This document shows positions 35,894 through 44,811 of a stretch of 64,000 nucleotides of DNA, piece after piece. Origin of the DNA: Flavobacteria bacterium GWA2_35_26. GTDB taxonomy: Bacteria > Bacteroidota > Bacteroidia > Flavobacteriales > Flavobacteriaceae. Made by a program: the position numbers and the translations under genes. Location of the stretch: positions 682,001-746,000 of the forward strand of contig MGWH01000002.1 in the NCBI GenBank assembly GCA_001800905.1, written 5' to 3'. A model generated the notes under the pieces. It was given only the letters and a program-made list of their open reading frames with translations. It did not search any database and was not told where the DNA came from. Position 1 is the first letter of the stretch; the number at the start of each line of letters is the position of its first letter.

Positions 35894-37309
35894 TTATTTT
35901 TGTAATACTACTTCTGTTCTTCTGTTTTTAGCTTTTCCAGCTACAGTTTTATTAGTAGCAACCGGTTTGCTTTCTCCATAACCAACAGCCGATAAATTTT
36001 CAGCTTTCAAACCTCTTTCGATTAAAGCATTTCTAACAACATCTGCTCTTTCTTGAGATAATTTTTGATTAGATGCTTCAGAACCATCACTATCAGTATG
36101 TCCTTCAATACTAAATTTAGCAGTAGGATATTGTTTTAATAATGAAGAGATCGACTCAATTTTAACAGGTACATCTTCTGATCTAAAAGTAGATTTTCCT
36201 GTATGGAAATAAATTGATTTTGCATCGGTACTAATTTTATCCAAATCAGCAGCTGTTACTTCAGGACAACCTTTATTACTCAAAAGTCCAGCAACTTCAG
36301 GACAAGCATCATCTTTATCTGCAACTCCATCATTATCAGTATCTGGCCATGGACAACCTACGTTTTCTTTTGGACCAGCAACAGATGGACATTTGTCATC
36401 TTTATCCGCAACTCCATCTTTATCAGCATCTGGACAACCTTTTAAATTAGCTAAACCAGCTACTTGTGGGCAGGCGTCATTAGCATCAGTAATCCCGTCG
36501 CCATCTGCATCTGGACAACCATTCAAAGCAGCCAAACCAGCTACTTCTGGACATGCATCACTTCCATCTACAATTCCATCACCGTCAGTATCAGGACATC
36601 CGTTAAATTGTTTTAAACCAGCTACTTCTGGACAAGCATCTTCTTTATCATAAATTCCGTCTTTGTCAGTATCTGTACCTCCAAATTTAAATATCAAACC
36701 TGCAGTGTGTTGAAAGAAAGAAGGTGCATCTGGCGTACCTTTTTCATCAACTCTTTCTCCATACGATTTTCTATATTTTGAAGTAAATTCTAATCCAACA
36801 TTTTCAGATAACCAAAAAGTAACTCCAGCTCCGGTATTAATAGTTCCAAAACTAGCATCCCCTAAAAAAGTATAACCACCCCCTAAAGAAAGTGAAGGGT
36901 CAATTACTTTTGATTTAATTAAAGACTGAAAGCTATATTTAAGTGTAGCGTCAATTCCAAAATACATTAAATCCCCAGGATTTGAAACTACATAACCATT
37001 AGCAGGGCTGTAGTTTACAAATTTATGGATTTTATTTACTGCGCCCGAAACACCAAATGAGAAATTGTCTCCAATATATTTATTTAAACCTATGTAAGAT
37101 ATAGACGGAAGAATATTCCAATTATCTTTTACAGCAAAAGGCTGAGAAAAATGACGATTAAGCCAATCACGCCCACCACCTGCATCAGTTCTTGAATCAA
37201 GAGCGTTAACACCAAAAGAAAATGCCCATGGGTTATTACTATCTTGAGCATTAGAGTTAAAGCCCAAAATCAATAAGGCTACAACTACGATTTTATTAAT
37301 ATTTTTCAT
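35894..37309 (-). CDS. OmpA-family outer-membrane protein with thrombospondin type-3 repeats
   Basis: 471 residues. Signal peptide (about 1-21, ending SNAQ), N-terminal beta-barrel of about 190 residues (PWAFSFGVNALDSRTDAGGG), then five TSP3 calcium-binding repeats of the type DTDKDGIYDKEDACPEVAG...GCP at about 212-350. The C-terminal OmpA peptidoglycan-binding domain has FSIEGHTDSDGSEASN and NRRTEVVLQK. It anchors the outer membrane to the wall. It has its own promoter and terminator. The barrel is paralogous to the next upstream gene (37502-38143). Confidence 0.93.
   Translation of the reverse strand: MKNINKIVVVALLILGFNSNAQDSNNPWAFSFGVNALDSRTDAGGGRDWLNRHFSQPFAVKDNWNILPSISYIGLNKYIGDNFSFGVSGAVNKIHKFVNYSPANGYVVSNPGDLMYFGIDATLKYSFQSLIKSKVIDPSLSLGGGYTFLGDASFGTINTGAGVTFWLSENVGLEFTSKYRKSYGERVDEKGTPDAPSFFQHTAGLIFKFGGTDTDKDGIYDKEDACPEVAGLKQFNGCPDTDGDGIVDGSDACPEVAGLAALNGCPDADGDGITDANDACPQVAGLANLKGCPDADKDGVADKDDKCPSVAGPKENVGCPWPDTDNDGVADKDDACPEVAGLLSNKGCPEVTAADLDKISTDAKSIYFHTGKSTFRSEDVPVKIESISSLLKQYPTAKFSIEGHTDSDGSEASNQKLSQERADVVRNALIERGLKAENLSAVGYGESKPVATNKTVAGKAKNRRTEVVLQK
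36270..36680 (-). repeat. DNA encoding five TSP3 repeats
   Basis: Imperfect in-frame repeats of about 75-90 bases, read on minus as D-x-D-x-D-G motifs ending GCP. They are part of the coding sequence, not an independent element. Confidence 0.8.
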
Positions 37310-37347
37310 ATTTGATTTATTAAATTACTTTTTTAATTTATGTTATA

Positions 37348-37355
37348 CAAAAATA
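37348..37355 (-). promoter_or_regulatory. Predicted -7 box TATTTTTG for the OmpA-family gene
   Basis: Exact TAnnTTTG on minus; leader about 35 bases. Confidence 0.6.
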
Positions 37356-37443
37356 GTGTCTTATTATCTAATAAAAAAATTATATTATTTAAAATACAAC
37401 TAAAATATTAGAAATTGATTGTATGAAGTTAGTTGTTAATTAT

Positions 37444-37478
37444 AAAAAAAAAACGCCTTAATACATATTAAGGCGTTT
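37444..37478 (-). terminator. Terminator after the 213-aa barrel gene
   Basis: Stem AAACGCCTTAAT / ATTAAGGCGTTT with ten A on the left, a T-run on minus. Confidence 0.85.
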
Positions 37479-37501
37479 AAAAGTTATAATAATGTTCTGA
37501 A

Positions 37502-38143
37502 TTATTCAGTTGCAGTAGCTCCGAATTGTATTACCAATCCTAATGAATGTTGAATCATCGAAGGTGCGTTTGCTGCGTTTAAGATTGCTCTCTCCTCATA
37601 TGATTTTACATATTTAGTACTATACTCAAAACCTATTGTTTTAGTTGCCCAATATACAACTCCAACAGCTGGAGTGATGGTTTGGTATGTAACTTTATCT
37701 AACGAAGAATATCCAACTCCTAACGAAACTGTAGGGTCAAACTTTTCAGATTTGATAGCTGATTTAAAACTATATTTTACCAAACCTTCTATTCCATAAT
37801 ACATAAGATCTCCAGGATTTGTAACTACTTGTCCAGAATTTGTTGCAGAGACGTATTTTGACAATTTATTCAAAGATCCTGAAATTCCAACTGAAAAATT
37901 ATCTCCTAAATATCTTGTTACCCCAAGATAAGATATCGTTGGTAATATATTCCAATTTTCTTTAGTTTTATATGGTTGTGAAAGATGGCCATCTAACCAG
38001 TTCTTTCCGCCTCCAGCACTAGTTTTAGTATCCAAAGCATTTACTCCAAAAGAAACTGCCCATGGATTGTTACTGTCTTGTGCTTGAGTATTTAATCCAG
38101 CAAACAATACAACAGCAATGATAATTTTGTTAAGATGTTTCAT
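37502..38143 (-). CDS. Outer-membrane barrel protein, paralogue lacking the OmpA domain
   Basis: 213 residues: signal peptide ending TQAQ and a barrel clearly homologous to residues 1-210 of the neighbouring OmpA-family protein (shared QDSNNPW, SFGVNALD, NPGDLMY, DNFS). It stops with QFGATATE where the neighbour goes on into TSP3 repeats. No trace of TSP3 or OmpA coding sequence remains in the 190 bases downstream, so this is a complete short protein rather than a fresh frameshift. Tandem duplication followed by domain loss or gain is likely. Confidence 0.88.
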   Translation of the reverse strand: MKHLNKIIIAVVLFAGLNTQAQDSNNPWAVSFGVNALDTKTSAGGGKNWLDGHLSQPYKTKENWNILPTISYLGVTRYLGDNFSVGISGSLNKLSKYVSATNSGQVVTNPGDLMYYGIEGLVKYSFKSAIKSEKFDPTVSLGVGYSSLDKVTYQTITPAVGVVYWATKTIGFEYSTKYVKSYEERAILNAANAPSMIQHSLGLVIQFGATATE

Positions 38144-38189
38144 AGTTTATTTTAATTAATGATTTCTATAATTAATTTTAAATTCTTAA

Positions 38190-38219
38190 CAAAAATAGTA
38201 TCATATTTTAGAAAAGCAA
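38190..38219 (-). promoter_or_regulatory. Promoter of the 213-aa barrel gene
   Basis: Minus-strand TTG (38217-38219), 19-base spacer, TATTTTTG (38190-38197); good match to the -33/-7 pattern. Leader about 45 bases. Confidence 0.65.
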
Positions 38220-38347
38220 AACAATTAGTAATAAATCTTCCGTATTTAGTTAAATATATAACAAATACAAGTATTCCTATTGCTATATAAACTCATGAAA
38301 TTGGGGAATAAAAAATACGAAAGTGGATTAATCAATACATTCAAAAT

Positions 38348-41300
38348 TTACAATAAATGTACTTCCACCTTAGCTCCAATGTATACAATTACTTTTTCAA
38401 CTACTATATATCCCATTTCTTCAATAGCATTTTGATAGTCATTTAATTGTTCTATGTATTTTGAATTAGCAACCCCTGTTTTATAATCCAATAAGTATAC
38501 TTTTTGATCTGGAGTTAACACCATACGATCCGGCTTGATGATTTTTCCTTCCTTTTGAATAATAGTTTGCTCATTCATCACTCGATTTCCAGCTGCAAAA
38601 TGATTTATTAATACAGGATGTTCTACAATTTGAAGAATTGTTTGATACACCGCCTCCTTTTGACCAAGCTGTATCAATCCGTTTTCTATGGCTTTTACAA
38701 TAGCTAAATCCACATCGTTCTTCGTGTTTACAAAAGAAAGGATTTCGTGAATTACATTCCCGTACTCAATAGCTTCTTGCTGATGAGTCCCCCACATTAG
38801 CGCTTCTCGTTGCGCAATTTTAATATTCTTTGGATTCAAAACTTCATTTACAGAAGGAATTATTTTAGAACTGTCTTCATGTTTTTCCTCTGAAGATAAT
38901 TTCACTGAATTCCCAAACTCATATTCTACTATTTCTTCTTTATAAATCCCTTGCGCTAACAAATAATTGATAAAAAAAGCACACATGTTGTTCTTTGGAA
39001 ACTCGCCTTTACTTGAGATATTTTTACTTGAAATAATGTACAATTGCTCTTCCGCACGAGTTAAAGCAACATACAACACATTAATATTGTCTAGTAATTC
39101 TTCTTGCTTTTTAACGGTGTATATTTCCAATGCATCTTCACCAAATCCTTCTACAGCGCTGCTATTGTCAATCAATACTTTAGGCAATCCAACGGTTGCT
39201 TCTTCAGCATTCAACCATAATTTATCTTTGGGTTTGCGGCTGTAATCTTCCTCGGCAAAAGGCATAATCACCACTGGAAATTCCAATCCTTTTGATTTAT
39301 GGATGGTCATAATTCGAACCGCATTAGTGCCTTCGGGTGACGGAATACTGAATTTGTCGGCGCTTTTATCCCAAAAATCTAAGAAATCAGCAACTCCTGC
39401 TTGATTGCGAATGTCTCTTTCCAAAACAATATCCAGAAAATACTGCACATAACTGGAAGTACGAAGTTTAGGATTCAAAAACTTACTCACCATAATCTCT
39501 ACCGCTTCATACAAGGACTTTTTCCGGAGATTTTGAAAAGACAAATCCAAATTAAATTGCAATAACCAGTGTTCAAATTCGGTTTCATTAACCAGCTCTT
39601 TGCCTTTGGCAATAAAATCATGCACTGGTAAATTATCTTGGGCGTGTAACGCTAAATAATGTAAAAAATGAGCTTTAGCATCTATATCAGAACTATTTTT
39701 GAGGTATTTCAAAACATGAATAATGAAACGGACTTCGGTCGCGTTTTGGATCATTAAGGTTTCAGACGACAATAGTGGGACGCCTTGCTCAGTCAAATAA
39801 TTAGCCACTGCAATTCCTTGTCCGCGTTTGCGAGTCAAGATGACAATATCTTTGTACTCAAACCCTTTTTCAAGGACTTGGTTGATCGTATCCAAAGTAG
39901 CTTGCACATACTTTTCCGTTTTGTCAACTACTACTTCTTCTGATTCAGTAGTTTCAGGCAAAAACGAAATATTGACATAACCTCCTGTCCTGGAATTTAC
40001 CTTTTGATGGCTATGATTTTCATATAAATCTTTGTAATCCGGATGTTGGAATTCGTTTGCCAATAACTTAAAAAAACTATTGTTGAATTCAATTATTTGT
40101 ACATACGAACGGTAGTTGTATTCCAACTGTGTTACTTTCTTGTCAGGATTATTGAACGGATTTTGATCTTTGCTCAGCTCAATAAATTGTTCCGCTTTTC
40201 CACCACGCCATCGGTAAATAGACTGTTTAGGATCGCCCACAATCATCAAAGTCCCTTTGTCACCGTATTCATCTTGGCCTGAAAGCGCATTGTCAATCAG
40301 CGGAATCAAATTTTGCCATTGCATTTCCGATGTGTCTTGGAATTCGTCAATAAAAAAATGACGGTAGCGTTCGCCTAGACGCTCATAAATAAATGGCGCG
40401 GGTTGGTTTTGAATCTCGCGATGAATTAATGCATTGAATTCAGTTATGGAAAGAATATTCTGTTCTTGTTGGATTTTGGTCAATTCATTACTAACGGTGT
40501 TAAGTAACGACAAAGGCGTAATATTTTTTAAGAAGGCTTTGTAAAAATAAATTTTCTCAAACAAAGCATAGACTTTTGACAAAATAAACAACAAATCAGG
40601 AACAATAGCTTCAATCAACTCGCGATCTTGAGCTGTTTTGTTGATAGCAATGTCATCCGGCTCCCGGAACATTTTATTTTTTGGATTGAATTTTCTTGCT
40701 TGAATACTTGCAATGTGATTTGGAAAAGTACCTCTTGAAAAAGACTTTAAATCAATTCCTTTTTGTTCAATTAAAGCTGCTGCTTCATTGCCAAATGTGA
40801 TGGTTTCTTTTTCTAATTCCTCACAAACCGCAGCCAGTTTTTTCTTGATTTCGAGAAATTCAGTAATGGATTTGTCTTGAAAATGCGTAATTTCATTTCG
40901 GTTGTTTTCATTCAAAACCAATTTTCCAGTTTCCAGAATCTCGCGCGAAATGTCCCAAGATTTGTCATCATCGGTCTTTTCCATGGTGAAATCAACTAAT
41001 AAATTAGTCAAAATTTCGTCTTCACCCGCTTGCGCAATGATGGCATCTACGGCTTCAATCAATAAATTTTCGGTATCCAATGACACTTCAAATGTCATGG
41101 GTAAATTCAAATCGTGGGCAAAAGCACGAATGACTTTATGGGTGAATTTATCAATGGTCGAAATATCAAAAGCCGCATAATTATGAATGATGTGCTTGAT
41201 GATTTGTTGTGACTTGTTCTTTATTTGAATAATCGAAAGGCCTGTATCGACTGACACGTCTTGCATTAATTCCTGGGCTTTTGACGATGGAGTATCTTTA

Positions 41301-41497
41301 GCAAATTCAGACAAACTTCCTACAATTCGGCTTTTCATTTCGTGTACCGCTTTGTTGGTAAACGTAATGGCCAAGATGTTTCGATACGCATCATTTTTAG
41401 GCGAGGTCAAGATAATTTTTAAATATTCTTTGACCAAGGCATAGGTTTTTCCTGAACCGGCTGAAGCGTCGTAAATCGAAAAGGAGTGTCTTTGCAT
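38348..41497 (-). CDS. AddA/RecB-like UvrD-family helicase-nuclease
   Basis: 1049 residues from ATG 41497 (MQRHSFSIYDASAGSGKTYA); an in-frame ATG at 41560 would lie in the upstream structured repeat. Superfamily 1 motifs: Walker A ASAGSGKT, motif II DEFQDTSEMQW, then VGDPKQSIYRWRGG, HKSKGLEFPVVI and VALTRAEEQLYI. The C-terminal nuclease has KPDRMVL and YLLDYKTG. It partners with the AddB-like protein in processing double-strand breaks, though its gene is separated from that one. A near-consensus -7 (TAGATTTA) lies about 11 bases upstream. Confidence 0.92.
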   Translation of the reverse strand: MQRHSFSIYDASAGSGKTYALVKEYLKIILTSPKNDAYRNILAITFTNKAVHEMKSRIVGSLSEFAKDTPSSKAQELMQDVSVDTGLSIIQIKNKSQQIIKHIIHNYAAFDISTIDKFTHKVIRAFAHDLNLPMTFEVSLDTENLLIEAVDAIIAQAGEDEILTNLLVDFTMEKTDDDKSWDISREILETGKLVLNENNRNEITHFQDKSITEFLEIKKKLAAVCEELEKETITFGNEAAALIEQKGIDLKSFSRGTFPNHIASIQARKFNPKNKMFREPDDIAINKTAQDRELIEAIVPDLLFILSKVYALFEKIYFYKAFLKNITPLSLLNTVSNELTKIQQEQNILSITEFNALIHREIQNQPAPFIYERLGERYRHFFIDEFQDTSEMQWQNLIPLIDNALSGQDEYGDKGTLMIVGDPKQSIYRWRGGKAEQFIELSKDQNPFNNPDKKVTQLEYNYRSYVQIIEFNNSFFKLLANEFQHPDYKDLYENHSHQKVNSRTGGYVNISFLPETTESEEVVVDKTEKYVQATLDTINQVLEKGFEYKDIVILTRKRGQGIAVANYLTEQGVPLLSSETLMIQNATEVRFIIHVLKYLKNSSDIDAKAHFLHYLALHAQDNLPVHDFIAKGKELVNETEFEHWLLQFNLDLSFQNLRKKSLYEAVEIMVSKFLNPKLRTSSYVQYFLDIVLERDIRNQAGVADFLDFWDKSADKFSIPSPEGTNAVRIMTIHKSKGLEFPVVIMPFAEEDYSRKPKDKLWLNAEEATVGLPKVLIDNSSAVEGFGEDALEIYTVKKQEELLDNINVLYVALTRAEEQLYIISSKNISSKGEFPKNNMCAFFINYLLAQGIYKEEIVEYEFGNSVKLSSEEKHEDSSKIIPSVNEVLNPKNIKIAQREALMWGTHQQEAIEYGNVIHEILSFVNTKNDVDLAIVKAIENGLIQLGQKEAVYQTILQIVEHPVLINHFAAGNRVMNEQTIIQKEGKIIKPDRMVLTPDQKVYLLDYKTGVANSKYIEQLNDYQNAIEEMGYIVVEKVIVYIGAKVEVHLL

Positions 41498-41537
41498 AAT
41501 TGGGTTTGTAAATCTATTCGTGTACTTAAAGCAAAAC

Positions 41538-41622
41538 CTTAGCCCCGATTGAAGCAGCATCCTTTCCTGCAGGGGTTCGGCAGGAAAGATAGAGCGTAAA
41601 GCGGGAATGGCTTCGGGAAATT
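41538..41622. repeat. Structured intergenic repeat (hairpin element) between addA and rbfA
   Basis: Core hairpin CTTTCCTGC (41562-41570) / GCAGGAAAG (41580-41588) with a 9-base loop. Outer segments AGCCCCG (41541-41547) and CGGGAATGGCT (41602-41612) can also pair with a bulge. From memory, closely similar AGCCCCGATTGAAGC...GCGGGAA elements recur in other flavobacterial genomes; I cannot verify this here, nor whether it corresponds to a named RNA family such as Flavo-1. Confidence 0.55.
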
Positions 41623-41664
41623 TTGGTTCGATTTAAAATTTGCACGAATAAAGTTTAAAAGTAG

Positions 41665-41672
41665 TATTTTTG
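41665..41672 (+). promoter_or_regulatory. Predicted -7 box TATTTTTG, 4 bases before rbfA ATG
   Basis: Exact TAnnTTTG; TTG at 41640-41642 could be the -33 (22-base spacer). The rbfA mRNA is predicted to be leaderless. Confidence 0.6.
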
Positions 41673-41676
41673 CATC

Positions 41677-42069
41677 ATGGAAACAAATAGACAGAAAAAA
41701 ATAGGCGGCGTTATCCAAAAAGATTTGGTGGATATCCTGCAAGGTGAAGTGAGAAAAAACGGAATAACCAATTTGATTATTTCGGTATCCAAAGTAGCGG
41801 TGACATCTGATTTGTCTGTAGCTACTATATATTTAAGTATTTTCCCTCAAGAGAAAGCCCAAGAAACATTGGTGGCTATCAAATCTAATTCTACTTTAAT
41901 TAAGCACGATTTGTCGCAACGCGTGCGCCTGCAATTGCGCAAAGTGCCTAATTTGGTTTTCTTTATTGATGATTCTTTGGACTACATCGAGAAGATTGAC
42001 AAAGCGCTAGCTAACCGAGATAATCCTATTGAAAACAGAGATCTTTTAGAAAAACGCAGACAATCGTAA
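41677..42069 (+). CDS. rbfA: 30S ribosome-binding factor A
   Basis: Late-stage 16S rRNA maturation factor, important in the cold. 130 residues with the KH-like fold; METNRQKKIGGVIQKDLVDIL at the start and RLQLRKVPNLVFFIDDSLDYIEKID near the end are the family signature regions. The permease gene starts 1 base after its stop. A -7 box lies almost on the ATG. Confidence 0.93.
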   Translation: METNRQKKIGGVIQKDLVDILQGEVRKNGITNLIISVSKVAVTSDLSVATIYLSIFPQEKAQETLVAIKSNSTLIKHDLSQRVRLQLRKVPNLVFFIDDSLDYIEKIDKALANRDNPIENRDLLEKRRQS

Positions 42070-42070
42070 A

Positions 42071-43270
42071 TTGAACTTCCCTCTTTATATAGCCAAACGA
42101 TATAGCATCAGTACTAGCAAAAACAATGCTATTAACATCATTAATCGTATTGCTAGTGTGGGAATTATCATTGGTGCACTGGCCCTTTTTGTGGTGTTAT
42201 CGGTTTTTAGTGGATTGAAAGAATTTAGTCTTTCGTTTACCAATGCCATAGATCCCGATTTAAAACTCAACGCAACTTTAGGGAAATCTATTTTGATTAC
42301 ACCCGAACAAGAACGCCAAATCAAACAAATTGACGGTCTTGTTTCGTATTCCAAAATCATCGAAGAACGCGTGCTTTTTACCTTTGATGGCAAACAGCAA
42401 GTAACCTACTTAAAAGGAATTGATAGTTTGTTTACCAAAGTCAATCCTGTTGAAAAAAATCTTTTTAACGGCCAATGGTTAGCTCCTAATACCAATCAAG
42501 TCGTAGTGGGTTATGGTATAGCGCAACAATTTTCGATGGGGTTATTGGACTTCAACAGACCCTTGGAAGTTTTTGTTCCCAAACCTGGGAAAGGCGCTAT
42601 CGAAAATCCAGAACAAGCCTTTAATCAGTCTGATTTATTACCGATTGGAATTTATACAGTCAATGAAGATTTGGATTCCAAATATGTTTTTGCTGATTTG
42701 GGTCTTGCTCAAGAATTGTTAGAATATAAACCCAATCAAGTGTCGGGATTGGAAATCAAAATTCAGAAAGGAACCAATGAAAACGCAGTTATCGAGCAAT
42801 TGCAAACTATTTTCTACAATACGATCACGGTTAAAAATAGAGCGCAACTGAACGAATCGCTGTATAAAATGTTGAATACCGAAAACATTGCAGTTTACTT
42901 GATATTTACATTGGTAATTGTGGTAGCGCTTTTCAACTTAATTGGCGCACTGATTATGATGATTTTGGACAAAAAAGGCAACTTGAAAACCTTATTTAAC
43001 CTAGGAGTCGAAATCAAAGATTTGCGAAAAATATTCTTGCTTCAGGGTACTTTGTTGAGTGTTTTTGGTGGAGTAATCGGATTGCTATTAGGAATTGTAA
43101 TAGTAGTGTTGCAACAACAATTTGAGTTGATTATGATTACACCAACTATGGCTTATCCTATAGTTTTTACTTTAGAAAATGTTTTGATTGTATTGGGAAC
43201 TATTATTTCGCTGGGATTTATTGCTTCGCTGATTGCGAGTAGTCGTGTAAGCAAGAAGTTGTTGGATTAA
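42071..43270 (+). CDS. LolC/LolE-type ABC transporter permease
   Basis: 399 residues beginning at a TTG codon (MNFPLYIAKRYSIS), 1 base after rbfA. One N-terminal helix (about 25-50, IASVGIIIGALALFVVLSVFSG), a large periplasmic domain, then three helices in the FtsX domain (from about 275). This is the lipoprotein-release architecture (MacB/LolE). No ATPase gene is adjacent. Function as lipoprotein exporter is inferred from family. Confidence 0.88.
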   Translation: MNFPLYIAKRYSISTSKNNAINIINRIASVGIIIGALALFVVLSVFSGLKEFSLSFTNAIDPDLKLNATLGKSILITPEQERQIKQIDGLVSYSKIIEERVLFTFDGKQQVTYLKGIDSLFTKVNPVEKNLFNGQWLAPNTNQVVVGYGIAQQFSMGLLDFNRPLEVFVPKPGKGAIENPEQAFNQSDLLPIGIYTVNEDLDSKYVFADLGLAQELLEYKPNQVSGLEIKIQKGTNENAVIEQLQTIFYNTITVKNRAQLNESLYKMLNTENIAVYLIFTLVIVVALFNLIGALIMMILDKKGNLKTLFNLGVEIKDLRKIFLLQGTLLSVFGGVIGLLLGIVIVVLQQQFELIMITPTMAYPIVFTLENVLIVLGTIISLGFIASLIASSRVSKKLLD

Positions 43271-43276
43271 ATCCAA

Positions 43277-44269
43277 TTACACAAACTCATAACCTGCATA
43301 TACCTCTTCGATTTCTTTCATTACGCTAAACAAATCTTCTGCTTCATCAATAGTAACTAATTTTTGTTTGTAGTCTTTAAACGAATGAATGCCTTTAAAA
43401 TAATTCGTATAATGTCGTCGCATTTCTACAATTCCCAAGCGTTCTCCTTTCCATTCCATGGACCAAGTTAAGTGATTACGAGCGGCTTCTACTCGGTCAA
43501 TAACCGTCGGTGTTGGCAAATGTTCACCGGTTTTAAAATAATGTTTGATTTCGTTAAAAATCCAAGGATAACCAATAGCGGCACGACCAATCATAATACC
43601 GTCAATACCGTATTCGTTTTTATATTGTAAGGCTTTTTCAGGCGAGTCGATATCGCCATTTCCAAAAATAGGCATCGTAATTCTAGGATTGTTTTTCACT
43701 CGGGCTATGTGAGACCAATCGGAATGACCTTTATACATTTGTGCTCGAGTCCTAGCGTGTATAGACAAAGCTTGAACGCCAATGTCTTGCAAACGTTCGG
43801 CAACCTCATCAATATTGATTGAACTGTCGTCCCAACCCAAACGGGTTTTTACCGTTACTGGCAAATTGGTACTGTCAATTACGGCTTTGGTCAACCGAAT
43901 CATTAAATCTACATCTTTCAATACGCCAGCTCCTGCACCTTTGCAAACTACTTTTTTTACTGGGCAACCAAAATTAATATCAATCAAATCCGGATGGACA
44001 GTCGACACAATTTTGGATGATAACGCCATTGCTTCTTCATCTCCTCCAAAAATTTGAATACCAACGGGGCGTTCGTAATCAAAAATATCCAATTTTTGAC
44101 GGCTTTTAATCGCATCGCGAATTAACCCTTCTGAAGAAATAAATTCCGAATACATCATATCGGCGCCATGCGTTTTACACAGTCTGCGAAACGGCGGATC
44201 GCTCACGTCCTCCATGGGCGCGAGTAGTAAAGGAAAATCAGGTAATTCTATGTTGCCAATTTTGATCAA
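43277..44269 (-). CDS. dusB: tRNA-dihydrouridine synthase (DusB type)
   Basis: FMN-dependent reduction of uridines in tRNA. Motifs: LLLAPMEDVSDPPFRRLCK at the N-terminus, DINFGCPVKKV, VTVKTRLGW, SIHARTRAQMYKG and IFGNGDI. I choose TTG 44269 as start (330 residues, MIKIGNIELPDF): no ATG is near, and the more upstream TTG at 44287 lies inside the -7 box. Converges with the permease gene, 6 bases between stops. Confidence 0.9.
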   Translation of the reverse strand: MIKIGNIELPDFPLLLAPMEDVSDPPFRRLCKTHGADMMYSEFISSEGLIRDAIKSRQKLDIFDYERPVGIQIFGGDEEAMALSSKIVSTVHPDLIDINFGCPVKKVVCKGAGAGVLKDVDLMIRLTKAVIDSTNLPVTVKTRLGWDDSSINIDEVAERLQDIGVQALSIHARTRAQMYKGHSDWSHIARVKNNPRITMPIFGNGDIDSPEKALQYKNEYGIDGIMIGRAAIGYPWIFNEIKHYFKTGEHLPTPTVIDRVEAARNHLTWSMEWKGERLGIVEMRRHYTNYFKGIHSFKDYKQKLVTIDEAEDLFSVMKEIEEVYAGYEFV

Positions 44270-44284
44270 GGTGCAAATTTTTGG

Positions 44285-44292
44285 CAAAGATA
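44285..44292 (-). promoter_or_regulatory. Predicted -7 box TATCTTTG for dus
   Basis: Exact TAnnTTTG on minus, 15 bases before the chosen TTG start; it excludes the upstream TTG at 44287. Confidence 0.6.
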
Positions 44293-44442
44293 GTTAAGAT
44301 AATTTAGTTTTGAAATTTAAACTCCAGCCTGACCTCCATTTGAAATTAATAATTAGTTTTACGAAAAATTATTACCGGTAGTACCGTTTGATTTTTTATT
44401 AATCACAAGCCTAATTTCAGGTTTACTAAAGACCACTTAACA

Positions 44443-44799
44443 ATGAAAAAAATAATTGCAGTTAGTTTTCTATTCGTTTTTATTAGTTCATGTAACATTT
44501 TCAGCACTTTAAATTCAAACACTTCAATTAAACCCAACGAAAGTTTTGTGCTTGGTAATAATGAACATGGATCATTCAAAGTAGTTCTAAAAAATATTTC
44601 AAATCATGATCTAAGACTAGTTATGGCGCCTATTTCAGGTGGTACTCACTCTCCACTTATTGTTGCCCCAAACGAAACTGTAAATGTAAAAGCTGACAAA
44701 AACACGGCGTTAATTATTGAAAATAAATCAACCGAACCAGCCAATGTAGCTTTAAAAGTAACTGGCGACATCGGATTATCAATGGGTTATAAAAACTAA
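44443..44799 (+). CDS. Small lipoprotein, unknown function
   Basis: 118 residues; MKKIIAVSFLFVFISSC places the lipidated Cys at 17. The mature part is a short beta-rich domain (GSFKVVLKNISNHDL, APNETVNVKADKNTALIIENKS) resembling an Ig-like or bulb-type fold. It is followed by the DUF2807 gene after 12 bases and probably cotranscribed. No family recognised. Confidence 0.75.
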   Translation: MKKIIAVSFLFVFISSCNIFSTLNSNTSIKPNESFVLGNNEHGSFKVVLKNISNHDLRLVMAPISGGTHSPLIVAPNETVNVKADKNTALIIENKSTEPANVALKVTGDIGLSMGYKN

Positions 44800-44811
44800 C
44801 ATTAAACAATT

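Noticed and set aside
36270..36680. Regular DNA repeats resembling a CRISPR array
   Set aside because: They are in frame and encode TSP3 repeats of the OmpA-family protein; units are imperfect and there are no spacers.
44270..44287. Upstream TTG start for dus
   Set aside because: It lies inside the -7 box, before the predicted transcription start.
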